64,000 nucleotides of DNA from Clostridium ganghwense. Lineage in GTDB: Bacteria > Bacillota > Clostridia > Clostridiales > Clostridiaceae. The stretch is taken from contig NZ_JAPQES010000001.1 of the NCBI RefSeq assembly GCF_026735165.1, positions 372,001-436,000 of the forward strand. Direction: 5' to 3'. The translations under genes were made by a program, and so were the position numbers. A model generated the notes under the pieces. The model was not told where the DNA came from. It made no database searches and saw only the letters and a program-made list of their open reading frames with translations. This document shows positions 1 through 8,712 of this stretch, in pieces. How positions within the stretch are numbered: position 1 is the stretch's first letter; each line of letters begins with the position of its first letter.

Positions 1-793
1 ATCCCATTATAAATGAAGCTTTTCCTGCTTCTCTTAATTCATTTGAGAATTTAGCTTTTTTAATTAATGTAGCCATACCATAACCTAAAGTTGGTATAAT
101 TATAGCAACTTGAGCTGCTGTGTTTGCAACAAATAAACCTTCTGTAATTAAAGCCATTGCAGTAACTACTGCTGCTTTGTTTATAGGACCACCAAGGTCA
201 AAACCAACCATACCACCAACAACTAATGCTATTACTAATGATCCACTTCCTTTACTCATTGTACTCATCCAATTTACTAAACCACTATTTAATGCTGCAA
301 ATGGACCACCAATGATATATTGCATTATTAAAACTGTAAATAAAGTTCCAAACACTGGTAATATAAACACTGGTACTATGCTGCTTGCACTTTCAGGCAG
401 CTGAATTTTTTCAGCCATTATCTTCACTAAATAACCTGCTATAAGCCCTGCTGCTAATGCACCTAAAAATCCTGTTCCAAGCTTGTTAGCAAGCATACCA
501 CCAACAAAACCTGAAACTAAAGCTGGTCTATCAGCTATTGAATATGCAATAAACCCTGCAAATACTGGTAACATTAATCCCAAAGCTAATCCACCTAAAC
601 CGTCTAAAGTGTGGAAGAACGGAACCAAACCTCCTGCTGTTTCATGAGCTGCATCCCATATATCTGTGACACCATAAATCATTGCACCAACTCTTGCAAT
701 TCCCATTATTACCGCTCCTGCAATAGTAAATGGAATCATGTAGGATACTCCTGTTAAAACGTGTCTTTTAAGACTTTGAAAAAATTCTTTCAT
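1..793 (-). CDS. PTS fructose-family IIC component (partial, C-terminus off left edge)
   Basis: Membrane channel subunit of a phosphoenolpyruvate-dependent sugar transporter of the fructose family. About 264 residues are visible, reading in from the left edge. The N-terminus (MKEFFQSLKRHVLTGVSYMI) is the usual IIC start, and several hydrophobic helices follow. The family motif GFDLGGPINKAA lies near residue 195. It is the last visible gene of a regulator-IIA-IIB-IIC operon, 33 bp after IIB, with a GGGGGA-type ribosome site before the ATG. The C-terminal part lies outside the window. Family assignment is firm; the sugar (fructose, mannose or a related hexose) cannot be read from sequence. Confidence 0.9.
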   Translation of the reverse strand, partial: MKEFFQSLKRHVLTGVSYMIPFTIAGAVIMGIARVGAMIYGVTDIWDAAHETAGGLVPFFHTLDGLGGLALGLMLPVFAGFIAYSIADRPALVSGFVGGMLANKLGTGFLGALAAGLIAGYLVKIMAEKIQLPESASSIVPVFILPVFGTLFTVLIMQYIIGGPFAALNSGLVNWMSTMSKGSGSLVIALVVGGMVGFDLGGPINKAAVVTAMALITEGLFVANTAAQVAIIIPTLGYGMATLIKKAKFSNELREAGKASFIMG

Positions 794-826
794 TAATATT
801 TCCCCCTCATATTAATATTAAAAATT

Positions 827-1135
827 TTATTTAAGTAAATTCAATGCATCCTCTATTACTTTTACACCATTCTTAATTGGCGCTGCTACTGGAACCTGAT
901 GTATTATTTTCCCTGTAAATCTTTCTTTTTCTCTTACCTTTTGCTCAACTGCAAATATTACAACATCTGCGTCTTCTATCTCTTGTTTAGTTAACCTATT
1001 TTGAATTCCTAATGCTCCTTGCTTTTCTACTTTGATAATATGTCCTAGTTTTTCTGCTGTTTTTACTAATGCCTTTGCTGCCATATTTGTGTGTGCAACT
1101 CCTGTTGGACAAGCTGTTACTCCTACAATTTTCAT
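827..1135 (-). CDS. PTS fructose-family IIB component
   Basis: Cytoplasmic phosphocarrier that takes phosphate from IIA and passes it to the sugar entering through IIC. The 102-residue length is typical of a free-standing fructose IIB. The phosphorylated cysteine is Cys9 in the signature CPTGVAHTNMAA. A GGGGGAAT ribosome site precedes the ATG. It sits between the IIA and IIC genes with gaps of 22 and 33 bp, so the three are almost certainly co-transcribed. Confidence 0.93.
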   Translation of the reverse strand: MKIVGVTACPTGVAHTNMAAKALVKTAEKLGHIIKVEKQGALGIQNRLTKQEIEDADVVIFAVEQKVREKERFTGKIIHQVPVAAPIKNGVKVIEDALNLLK

Positions 1136-1157
1136 AATTAATTCCCCCTTATAATAT

Positions 1158-1613
1158 TTAAAGATTGTTATATAAAAATTTTATTAAATCATTTTTACTA
1201 TTCATTGAAAACAAGCTATCTTTAAACTCATCTTCCATTAAGTTCGAGGCTAGACTTGATAATATTTCTAAGTGAAGTGTACCTTCATCCTTCTTTGGTA
1301 CAGCTAATCCTATAACTATCTTTACTGGTTTATCATCTAATGCCTGCCAATCTACAGGATTTTTTAAGGTTAAATAAACTATAGTTGGTTCTACTACACT
1401 TTCAACCTTACAGTGAGGTATAGCTAATCCAAATCCAATACCTGTAGTACATTGTTCTTCTCTATCTACATAACCCTTAAATGTTTCTTCTTTACTAGTT
1501 ATTCTTTTTTCTCTTTCTAAAATTTCTGTAATGTAACTTAATGCTTCTTCTTTTGACTTTAAGTCTACATCTAATTCCACTGTATTTGTCGTTATCATAG
1601 TTGTTATATCCAT
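1158..1613 (-). CDS. PTS fructose-family IIA component
   Basis: Receives phosphate from HPr on a histidine and donates it to IIB. The 151-residue protein carries the fructose/mannitol-type IIA active site GLAIPHCK, with His67 as the likely phosphorylated residue. It starts 11 bp after the PRD regulator gene, with AAGGAGAAG as ribosome site, so it belongs to the same transcript. Having IIA, IIB and IIC as separate polypeptides after a PRD regulator is a common Firmicute arrangement. Confidence 0.93.
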   Translation of the reverse strand: MDITTMITTNTVELDVDLKSKEEALSYITEILEREKRITSKEETFKGYVDREEQCTTGIGFGLAIPHCKVESVVEPTIVYLTLKNPVDWQALDDKPVKIVIGLAVPKKDEGTLHLEILSSLASNLMEDEFKDSLFSMNSKNDLIKFLYNNL

Positions 1614-1624
1614 TTTTCTTCTCC

Positions 1625-3583
1625 TTATCTCAATAATTTTATAAACTCTTTATAGTTCCTTGAATTTACCAACTTTATAACTTTTTCTTCATCACTAAAC
1701 TGTGTATACAAATTCTCAAGTATTTCACCAAATTCCAAATACAATTCCTTTTCAATACTCATAAGAATTACTAGTCTTACATTCTCTTCTTCCCACTGTA
1801 TAGGCTTCTTATTTACTAAAATACATACCTTGCTTATTTCAGGATTAATATCTATTGCATGAGGAATAGCTATTAAATTTCCTATTTCTGTTGAAGATAT
1901 ATTTTCTCTTTTAAAGAAATACGCTTTATCTTCTTCATTTAAATACTCCTTTGAAACCATTTCCTCCAGCATGAAATTTAATATTTCTTCTTTGGTTTTA
2001 AAATCCTTATCTACAAAGAATAGCTCCTCCTCTGTAAATTCTAAAAATCTTAAAAGAAACTCATCACTGCTTTCTTCAACAAAATCCTTTATATAGCACA
2101 TATCCTTTGGCTTTAAGATAGGAGATACATATATAACCTTTTTATCTTGTACTCCATAAGCATTAGCATCAATTTTAATAGTTGAAATTATTAAGTCATA
2201 GGATTCCTTATTAACAGAAGTTAATTCGTTTAAAGGAAGTACTTTTACTATTTCAATTTTATTATTGACATCACTTTTTATCTTTGCTGAAAGTATCATT
2301 GATGTTCCAAGTCCTGAAGCACATATTATAAGGGTTCTTAATTTGTTTTTACCCTTTTCTCCCTTTAATCTTTGTAGACTTGCTGCAAAGTGTAAACATA
2401 TAAATCCTATTTCATCTTCATTAATTTCTTTACCTATTTTTTTCTCTAGATAATTACCTGAAATAGATGCAATTTTATAAGCAAAGGAATAGGTTTTCTT
2501 TATTTCTTGAAGCATATCATTTGTTATATGCATATCAAACTTTATTCTGTTGATAGATGACTTTAAATGTGTTGCTAAACTCCAAATTAATACCTTATCA
2601 TTTTTAAAATCAATGCCTATAGCTTCTTCTATTTCTTCTAAAATTTCTTTTACTAATACGTTGTATTCATCTTGCACATCTATTTCTTGTTGTTCCCTAG
2701 CATTATCAATTATTTTTCTAGTGTATAGATGTTGAGTTATATAATATATTTCTTCCTTTGGTAACTCTGTTTGGGTAACTTCAAATATGCTATTTGCAAT
2801 ATTCTTAGCTACCTGAAATTCAAAGGTATTTTTTAGTTCATCTATAAACTCAACTACTTGTACAGTATTTTCATTTTCGATTCTTTTAATTGCTATAAGA
2901 ATATGAATTAACAGGTTATAAAAACTCATATCTGTAATTGTTATACCGTTTTTATTTATAGATTTTATTAATATTTCTTCTATTTGTTTAGCCTTATCTT
3001 TATTAAATATAGCCTGCACATTTTCCAAATCTACAATATCGTTTTCATCCCAACGAAAAATAAAATAGCTTATGCAGCTTCTAAGGTCATCTTCACTGCC
3101 TTTTAAAGCAATTCCCCTCAAACCGTCTTTTAGTATTTGTATATTAAATTTATGCAGCTTTTTCTTTACAGTTATCAAGTCACTTTTTAGTGTAGTTAAG
3201 CTTATATATAATTCATCACATAATTCACTATGAGTTATACCTTTGTTTTCTTTAAGTTCTAATATTAATAGTCTTTTTATAATGTAGGCTGTTCTACCAT
3301 TAGCTGTAGTTGGAATAAAGTTTTTATTGTTAACCTTTTCTTCATATAATTTAACTAGTTCTCTATTAAATGCATTTTTATCTAAAGTATCTAATATATA
3401 TCCTCTTCCTTTTACACAAGCTATTTCTGTATTTATTGCTTTTAGCTTTTGGTTTATATTTTTTACATCTACTCTTAAGGTTTTAGATGAGATCCCTATA
3501 AAAGATGAAATTTCCTCTCCAGTAATGTAATGATCTTTATCTATCAGAAAATTTATTATTTTTAGTTCTCTTTCATTAATCAT
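1625..3583 (-). CDS. PRD-domain transcriptional activator (ManR/LicR-type) with IIB- and IIA-like domains
   Basis: Sugar-responsive activator controlled by PTS phosphorylation, expected to switch on the operon it heads. Order of domains over 652 residues: N-terminal helix-turn-helix segments (about 1-130), two PRD domains with regulatory histidines (about 180-410), a IIB-like domain with a cysteine in LIICASGLGTSM (about 415-500), and a C-terminal IIA-like domain with the phosphorylatable histidine in IAIPHAIDI. This architecture marks DNA-binding activators of the MtlR/ManR/LicR type, not the shorter RNA-binding BglG antiterminators. The first PTS gene begins 11 bp after its stop. The operon-specific sugar is not known. 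Confidence 0.9.
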   Translation of the reverse strand: MINERELKIINFLIDKDHYITGEEISSFIGISSKTLRVDVKNINQKLKAINTEIACVKGRGYILDTLDKNAFNRELVKLYEEKVNNKNFIPTTANGRTAYIIKRLLILELKENKGITHSELCDELYISLTTLKSDLITVKKKLHKFNIQILKDGLRGIALKGSEDDLRSCISYFIFRWDENDIVDLENVQAIFNKDKAKQIEEILIKSINKNGITITDMSFYNLLIHILIAIKRIENENTVQVVEFIDELKNTFEFQVAKNIANSIFEVTQTELPKEEIYYITQHLYTRKIIDNAREQQEIDVQDEYNVLVKEILEEIEEAIGIDFKNDKVLIWSLATHLKSSINRIKFDMHITNDMLQEIKKTYSFAYKIASISGNYLEKKIGKEINEDEIGFICLHFAASLQRLKGEKGKNKLRTLIICASGLGTSMILSAKIKSDVNNKIEIVKVLPLNELTSVNKESYDLIISTIKIDANAYGVQDKKVIYVSPILKPKDMCYIKDFVEESSDEFLLRFLEFTEEELFFVDKDFKTKEEILNFMLEEMVSKEYLNEEDKAYFFKRENISSTEIGNLIAIPHAIDINPEISKVCILVNKKPIQWEEENVRLVILMSIEKELYLEFGEILENLYTQFSDEEKVIKLVNSRNYKEFIKLLR

Positions 3584-3629
3584 TTCCTCACCTCATCTTA
3601 GTTTTATTTTAGCAAACACCCTATATCAA

Positions 3630-3678
3630 AGAATAGTCTAATAAGTTCCCTTGTCAAAGGAACTTGTCAGACTATTCT
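3630..3678. promoter_or_regulatory. Nested inverted repeat upstream of the PRD regulator
   Basis: Two sets of perfect arms are nested: AGAATAGTCT/AGACTATTCT outside and AAGTTCC/GGAACTT inside, separated by three-base internal loops. It lies 47-95 bp upstream of the regulator start. There is no T-run, so it is not a simple terminator. A TTGACA-like hexamer falls within it on the minus strand. It may be an operator or an RNA structure in the leader. Confidence 0.45.
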
Positions 3679-3789
3679 ATAATTTCTATTTATTTTCAAT
3701 CTTTTCTTGCTTATTCATTTTACCATAAGTTTCACTTTATTCCATATTTGATAATATATTAAATAAGCTATTATTTTAAGTAAAATAAA

Positions 3790-3826
3790 AAAACTATCAA
3801 AATGTATTTATACATCTTGATAGTTT
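3790..3826 (-). terminator. Intrinsic terminator overlapping the end of the DUF116 gene
   Basis: Perfect 17-bp arms (AAAACTATCAAAATGTA and its complement) with a very short loop. On the minus strand the stem is followed by TTTTTTTATTTTA. The stem covers the last codons and stop of the DUF116 gene, separating it from the PTS operon. Confidence 0.8.
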
Positions 3827-4942
3827 TCTTTCAATTTGTTTCACATTAATATCTGTAAGTACTCCATTTTTATCCCAATGATTTTTACATCCACAATAAT
3901 CTAATAATACACATTGTGGAACAAAATTTAACTCCTTAGCCTTCCAGCCCCCATCTAACAAGTTCAAAACACATGCCACTCCAATGATTCCAATTTCTCC
4001 TAGCTTTATTTTTCTGTTTGAAAAGGCATCTGATTGATGTGGTATTATAAAAACTTGTAAATTATTATTTTTACCCCAATTAGTTAATTCATTTATTCGG
4101 CAGTCTTGCCTACATCCAATACAAGAATATCCTTGCTCTGTCTTAACAGCTTTACAACTGCTCCCAGCTTTTCTCATACATGCTGGCAGCAAAAGAAGTT
4201 TTCTTCTTGTGTTAAGAAAATCTTCTTTAAAGGCTCTATTCATTATTTCTGCACCAACCATATTAAGATGGTATTCAACTTCCTTTCTACCGCAGAAAAC
4301 AAAATCTTCCTTATATCTATAAGATTTATGATTTTCTTCTAAAAACTTTTCTACATTACATGTGTAAATTCCTAAAGCTTGTTTGCTTTCATGCTGAAAC
4401 CATTCTCCAAAGTCTAAAATTGTATCTAAAAAATTTTTAACATATGCTTCATCTTTTTCAGTGAGAAAACTTGTTATAATATTAAATCTTGTAACTTCCT
4501 GTTTAAAATCACCTACTGCCATCATCCACTTAATAAGAACTTCTATACTATTTAAATCATATAATGAATCTCTTTTATCATGTACAGCAAACAAAGTAAT
4601 TAGTATACCTCTAATATGATCAATACTTGTTTTTAAATATTTATTATCACGCTTATATGATATATTCTTTAATATTCTCTGTGGAATTGTATGCAATCCT
4701 TTTGCTTTACCTATATATAATTTATAAAATACACTTAGAGCTAAAAAATCTATAATATACTCATCTTTACTCCTTATCTTTTCAACCTTACTAGATGATA
4801 TAAAATCACAAATATCCTGAAGAAAAGTTATTAATTCTGTATAAGCTTTCTCTAAAACATTATCAGTAAAAACAGAAACATCTTTATAATATTGTTCCGA
4901 CTTTTCCTTATGATTTCTTAAGGAATAAGTTATTATTTTCAT
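3797..4942 (-). CDS. DUF116 domain protein
   Basis: A 381-residue cytoplasmic protein with no signal peptide. The C-terminal half is a recognisable DUF116 region: LLLPACMRKAGSSC, then C-x2-C-x3-C (SCIGCRQDCRI), GIIGVACVLNLLDGG, and a final cysteine pair in LLDYCGCKNHW. The cysteine spacing suggests metal or Fe-S binding, but the biochemical role of DUF116 is not established. The N-terminal 200 residues are helical and unassigned. The ribosome site GAGGAG lies 8 bases before the ATG. A 16-bp perfect hairpin and an unusual short-tandem-repeat segment lie upstream. Confidence 0.75.
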   Translation of the reverse strand: MKIITYSLRNHKEKSEQYYKDVSVFTDNVLEKAYTELITFLQDICDFISSSKVEKIRSKDEYIIDFLALSVFYKLYIGKAKGLHTIPQRILKNISYKRDNKYLKTSIDHIRGILITLFAVHDKRDSLYDLNSIEVLIKWMMAVGDFKQEVTRFNIITSFLTEKDEAYVKNFLDTILDFGEWFQHESKQALGIYTCNVEKFLEENHKSYRYKEDFVFCGRKEVEYHLNMVGAEIMNRAFKEDFLNTRRKLLLLPACMRKAGSSCKAVKTEQGYSCIGCRQDCRINELTNWGKNNNLQVFIIPHQSDAFSNRKIKLGEIGIIGVACVLNLLDGGWKAKELNFVPQCVLLDYCGCKNHWDKNGVLTDINVKQIERKLSRCINTF

Positions 4943-4961
4943 AATTAAATCTCCTCTATGA

Positions 4962-5000
4962 TAATAGCCAGTTTATATAAAATCTATAAACTGGCTATTA
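4962..5000 (-). promoter_or_regulatory. Perfect hairpin just upstream of the DUF116 ribosome site
   Basis: Arms of 16 bases (TAATAGCCAGTTTATA and its exact complement) with a 7-base loop. In the mRNA it ends a few bases before the GAGGAG ribosome site of the DUF116 gene. No T-run follows, so an RNA-stability or translational role is more likely than termination. Confidence 0.5.
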
Positions 5001-5001
5001 A

Positions 5002-5363
5002 GCAAACCCTAATTCATTTTTAAACTGATTCTTTGTTTCCTTAATCACAAAACTTTCCTTCCTAATTACCTCGGTTCCAATTGCACTTGCATACTCTTTA
5101 ATTGATATTTCGGTAAATCTAAAATTTTACTTTCTAAAACACTTTACACTTTTTCTTGCTTTAATTCTTTGATTCTTTGATTCTTTGATTCTTTAATTCT
5201 TTAATTCTTTAATTCTTTGATTCTTTGATTCTTTGATTCTTTAATTCTTAATTCTTTGATTCTTAATTCTTTGATTCTTAATTCTTTAATTCTTTGATTC
5301 TTAATTCTTAACCTACATACTTCTTTACTTTAAAACTAATTTTCCTTTAATATTAGGGTTTGC
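5002..5363. repeat. 362-bp segment bounded by 12-bp inverted repeats (possible MITE-like element)
   Basis: GCAAACCCTAAT at 5002-5013 is the exact reverse complement of ATTAGGGTTTGC at 5352-5363. GC-containing 12-mers matching by chance at this distance are unlikely in such AT-rich DNA. The segment holds the tandem array at 5161-5310 and, on the minus strand, a 42-codon open stretch ending at the left arm with no start codon. No target-site duplication longer than 2 bp is visible and no transposase is present. A non-autonomous element is one explanation; a long-range RNA pairing in the DUF116 leader is another. It accounts for most of the 564-bp gap between the DUF116 and rluF genes. Confidence 0.45.
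5161..5310. repeat. Tandem array of 8-bp GATTCTTT/AATTCTTT units
   Basis: About 19 head-to-tail copies of the octamers GATTCTTT and AATTCTTT, with several units shortened to 7 bp (AATTCTT). Unit types come in runs (for example three GATTCTTT, three AATTCTTT, three GATTCTTT), as expected from slippage. It is not a CRISPR array: there are no spacers and units abut. It lies 220-370 bp upstream of the DUF116 start codon. Confidence 0.9.
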
Positions 5364-5456
5364 AAGAAGTTTTTTTCTTCTTCTTGTGTATATTATAGCA
5401 TGTCTTAATAAAAATGAAAAGGTTTTTTCTGAATTTTCAGTATTTTCTTATTAAAC

Positions 5457-5503
5457 AAAAAACTTCTTAAGAACTTAAATCTCTAAATTCTTAAGAAGTT
5501 TTA
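5457..5503 (-). terminator. CTTAAGAA-family inverted repeat, copy 1 (after rluF)
   Basis: Arms AAACTTCTTAAGAA and TTCTTAAGAAGTTT around a short AT loop. It directly follows the rluF stop codon on the minus strand and is followed there by TTTTGTTT, so it can end that transcript. Similarity to other copies extends about 25 bases into the end of rluF. Confidence 0.75.
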
Positions 5504-5506
5504 TTG

Positions 5507-6193
5507 TTAAATACATAAATTCCTTAATTCTATTACTTCTTTCTCTGTAAGATTACGCCACTTGCCAATATCTATCCCATCAATTTTTATATTAAGAATT
5601 CGAATGCGTTCTAGTCGCACAACTGTATATCCAAAAGCTTTACTCATTCTACGAATTTGTCTATTAAGTCCCTGCGTAAGAATAATACGAAAAGTATCTT
5701 CACTAACTCTGCTCACTTTACAATGCCTTGTCTTAACTCCGCAAATTTCCACCCCTTCAGACATTCCTTTCATAAACAAATCATCAAAAGGTTTATTAAC
5801 AGTTACTATATATTCTTTCTCATGTTCATTTTCTGATTTTAAAATTTTATTTGCTAACTCTCCATCATTTGTCATTAGTATTAACCCTTGAGACGCTTTA
5901 TCTAATCTGCCAACCGGGAAAATATATTCTGGATAATTCATAAAATTAATTATATTGCTTTTAACTTCCTTGGCTGCAGTACAGGTAATCCCTACTGGTT
6001 TATTTAATGCAATATAAATTTTCTCTTTCACTGGAATAGGCTCATTATCGATAAGAATAATGTCATCCTCTTCTACCCACTGCCCAGGCTCACAAAGCCG
6101 TCCATTTACTGTTATTCTATTTGCCTCAATAAGTCTATTGGTTTCTTTTCTTGAACACAAGCCCAAATTGCTAAGAAGTTTATTTATTCTCAT
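5507..6193 (-). CDS. rluF: 23S rRNA pseudouridine synthase RluF-like
   Basis: Converts a specific uridine of 23S rRNA to pseudouridine (U2604 in E. coli RluF). An N-terminal S4 RNA-binding domain (about 1-60, MRINKLLSNLGLCSRKET) is followed by the RsuA/RluF catalytic domain with the aspartate in GRLDKASQGLILMTND and the late motif GLNRQIRRMSKAFGY. Close resemblance to RluF over GEWRDLT-like residues near the end supports RluF over RsuA or RluB. The protein (228 residues) lacks the long basic C-terminal tail of enterobacterial RluF. Its last about 9 codons lie in DNA shared with the dispersed CTTAAGAA repeat family. Confidence 0.85.
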   Translation of the reverse strand: MRINKLLSNLGLCSRKETNRLIEANRITVNGRLCEPGQWVEEDDIILIDNEPIPVKEKIYIALNKPVGITCTAAKEVKSNIINFMNYPEYIFPVGRLDKASQGLILMTNDGELANKILKSENEHEKEYIVTVNKPFDDLFMKGMSEGVEICGVKTRHCKVSRVSEDTFRIILTQGLNRQIRRMSKAFGYTVVRLERIRILNIKIDGIDIGKWRNLTEKEVIELRNLCI

Positions 6194-6420
6194 TTTAAAA
6201 TCTTTATCCTTTCACTTATATCTACTTGAATTATAAAAATATTATATCTTAAATTACACTTTCCTTTCACTATATAAAAAAATTTTTTATAATATATTAT
6301 TATTTCCATATAATGATTATTGATATTTTAAATAAGTATATTATAGTATAATAGTTATAATTATTGATATTTTAATTGCGTAATGTATTTTTAATTAAAA
6401 TGAATTTTTGAGGTGTTTTA

Positions 6421-7833
6421 ATGATTAAAAAAAGAAAATTATTAATGGAAAATGCTATTAATATGATTAATACACGAGAACATTCAATGGATTTGCAAAG
6501 TACAAAGAAAATGGTGCAGTCTTTGAACAAGGAAGGTATTATAATAGATGTCAGTCCAGGGTGGCTTTTTATGACTGGTTATGCAAGAGAAGAAGTTATA
6601 GGTCATTTTTTTGGAGAATTTCTTGTAGATGAAAGTCTTTCAAAAACCAAAACAGAATTTCCTCATCTTAAAGACTATGGTTTTGTAAATAATGTATGCT
6701 TAAAGCTAAAACGTAAAGATGGAGTAGTTATAGAAGTTGCTTTAAATGGTACATCAAAATACAGTGATGATGGTGAATTTCAACGAACATTTTGTGAATT
6801 GAGGACTTTAGATTATTATATGCACTCAGTTAATGCAGTAACTCAACTTCTAATTTATGAAAAATTTTTGAAAATGATTATGTATATTGAAGCAAATATC
6901 TCCGCCCTTCTTCTTGAGAACGAAGATTATGATTATTATAATAATTTAAGTGCAATATTAAATGAACCTCCTGAAATACTACAAGCTGTCCTTGAACCTA
7001 ATTCTGACAAATCCGAAACCCTTGATGAAAATAAAAAATCTATTATCGAATATGCTAAAGAATATATCACAAAAAATACTCTTACAGAAGAAAACAAAAT
7101 ACTTATAATTGAAAAAAGCGGTTATCTTAATTTGCCTATTTCAACTGGAAATGAAGATTACACAATGATCATTAAAATTAATGATGACACAATGCCTAAT
7201 AAAGAAAGACTTTTGATAATTGATTTCAACAGTTCAAAACACTTATTGAAAGAATGGAGAGAATCATTTATCAACATATCTAAACTTATTGAATCTGTAA
7301 TTCAATGGCTGAAAATCAATTTAGAAAATAAAAATCTTATGATAGAATTAAAAAAATTATCTGAAACAGATAATCTTACTACTATTTACAATAGAATGAT
7401 GCTTGACAAAATACTATTAAATCAAAAAAAATCTTATGATCTATATAAAGAAAAATGTTCTATAATAATATTAGATATTGATCATTTTAAAAGAATGAAT
7501 GATACTTATGGACATAATGTTGGCGACAAAGTACTTTACGAAATAGCAAACCTATTAAAAAGTAATATTGGTAAAACTGATGTTGTTGGTAGATGGGGTG
7601 GGGAAGAGTTCTTAATTATCTGTAAACATACTGATTTGTGTAAAGCAATACTCTTAGCTCAATATCTACGTAAAAAAATAGAAGGTTATTCCTTCACTGG
7701 AGTTGGTAATTTAACAGCCAGTTTCGGTGTAAGCGAATTTTGTGATGGAATTACTATAGAACAGGTAATTGACAAAGCTGATAAAGCTCTATACGAAGCG
7801 AAAACTGGTGGTCGTAATAGAGTAAATAACTAA
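6421..7833 (+). CDS. PAS-GGDEF diguanylate cyclase
   Basis: Likely makes cyclic di-GMP from two GTP. Of 470 residues, about 25-130 form a PAS sensor domain (SPGWLFMTGYAREEVIGHFF). A long linker of helical character follows, then a C-terminal GGDEF domain (about 310-470) with LDIDHFKRMNDTYGHNVGD and the active site GRWGGEEF. The position of the usual RxxD product-inhibition site reads GKTD, so feedback inhibition through that site is probably absent. No membrane helices are visible; a soluble sensor is expected. AGGTG lies 9 bases before the ATG. It is one of very few plus-strand genes here and stands alone. Confidence 0.9.
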   Translation: MIKKRKLLMENAINMINTREHSMDLQSTKKMVQSLNKEGIIIDVSPGWLFMTGYAREEVIGHFFGEFLVDESLSKTKTEFPHLKDYGFVNNVCLKLKRKDGVVIEVALNGTSKYSDDGEFQRTFCELRTLDYYMHSVNAVTQLLIYEKFLKMIMYIEANISALLLENEDYDYYNNLSAILNEPPEILQAVLEPNSDKSETLDENKKSIIEYAKEYITKNTLTEENKILIIEKSGYLNLPISTGNEDYTMIIKINDDTMPNKERLLIIDFNSSKHLLKEWRESFINISKLIESVIQWLKINLENKNLMIELKKLSETDNLTTIYNRMMLDKILLNQKKSYDLYKEKCSIIILDIDHFKRMNDTYGHNVGDKVLYEIANLLKSNIGKTDVVGRWGGEEFLIICKHTDLCKAILLAQYLRKKIEGYSFTGVGNLTASFGVSEFCDGITIEQVIDKADKALYEAKTGGRNRVNN

Positions 7834-7918
7834 TTACTTGAAAAAATTTCTTATTTAGATAAACCTTCTTGTGATTTATCACAGATCCAAGAAAGCAAAG
7901 TTTCTATTGTCCTAAGTA

Positions 7919-7955
7919 AAGCTCTGCAGTATTTTATAACTGCAGAGCTTTTTTT
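7919..7955 (+). terminator. Strong terminator after the GGDEF gene
   Basis: Arms AAGCTCTGCAG and CTGCAGAGCTT with a 10-base loop, followed by TTTTTCTCTTT on the plus strand. A shorter T-run on the other strand could also end the converging transcript from 8712. Confidence 0.9.
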
Positions 7956-8013
7956 CTCTTTAAATACCACTCACAAAATCACCTGATACTACCAATTTTA
8001 TAGTGGACCTATA

Positions 8014-8712
8014 TTATTTAATATCAAGTATTAGATGACTTCTTCTAGAATAAGTAAAAGTATATGTTTTTCCAATTGTCACACGTCTTAATCTTTTTGT
8101 ATATGAGTAACCTTTGTGGTCAACGTATATAGTAATTCTTCCATATCGTCTTTCTTTATAAATACTAGTTACTGTACCTTTGGATATGTAATGGTCTTTG
8201 TAAATAAAATCAAGGACTGGTTTACTTAACATATTAATTTCAGCAGTAACTATAAACAGTATTAACATACCTTTCATTATAACTGCAGCAGTCTTATTTT
8301 TCATTTTTAGTTTTTCGTAGCATCTCCACTCCTCTATTCCATATACAAAAAGTATTAAAGGCACTATTGTTAGCAGTATAAATTTAAATTTTTCAAGAAT
8401 CTTCACTACTAGCAATGCATCTTTTAAATCCATCTTCTCAAAAGCTAATTCCATTGCACCAAAATATATTACTAATCCACCTATTAAAAATCCCAAAATA
8501 TAAATATGCAAAGGTTTATTAGAAAATATCATTTTAAGGAACAATTCTCCTATGATATCTCTTTTGTTGTTTTTTAATCTTGAATTATGATGCTGAATTT
8601 CCTTTTTCTTTTTAACTTTTTCCATTGGCAATCTTACTACTAGTTTTTCATTGCATTCTCTGCATCTTAAACTTCCATCAGTATATTTTCTTTTGCATTT
8701 TGGACAATACAT
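8014..8712 (-). CDS. Zinc-ribbon membrane protein, function unknown
   Basis: A 232-residue protein beginning with a zinc ribbon, CPKCKRKYTDGSLRCREC (two CxxC pairs, residues 3-20), then a lysine-rich linker. About three hydrophobic helices follow (about 75-95, 108-128, 146-163). The C-terminal 60 residues are basic and beta-rich (ISKGTVTSIYKERRYGRITI). N-terminal zinc ribbon plus membrane helices is a frequent but uncharacterised Firmicute design. Ribosome site GGGGGA precedes the ATG. It converges with the GGDEF gene and shares no operon. Confidence 0.65.
   Translation of the reverse strand: MYCPKCKRKYTDGSLRCRECNEKLVVRLPMEKVKKKKEIQHHNSRLKNNKRDIIGELFLKMIFSNKPLHIYILGFLIGGLVIYFGAMELAFEKMDLKDALLVVKILEKFKFILLTIVPLILFVYGIEEWRCYEKLKMKNKTAAVIMKGMLILFIVTAEINMLSKPVLDFIYKDHYISKGTVTSIYKERRYGRITIYVDHKGYSYTKRLRRVTIGKTYTFTYSRRSHLILDIK

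Noticed and set aside
120-404. Plus-strand open frame of 94 codons opposite the IIC gene
   Set aside because: It is antisense to a clear PTS IIC gene and has no ribosome site or recognisable protein pattern.
5161-5310. Possible CRISPR array
   Set aside because: Units are 7-8 bp and contiguous, without spacers; it is a simple tandem repeat.
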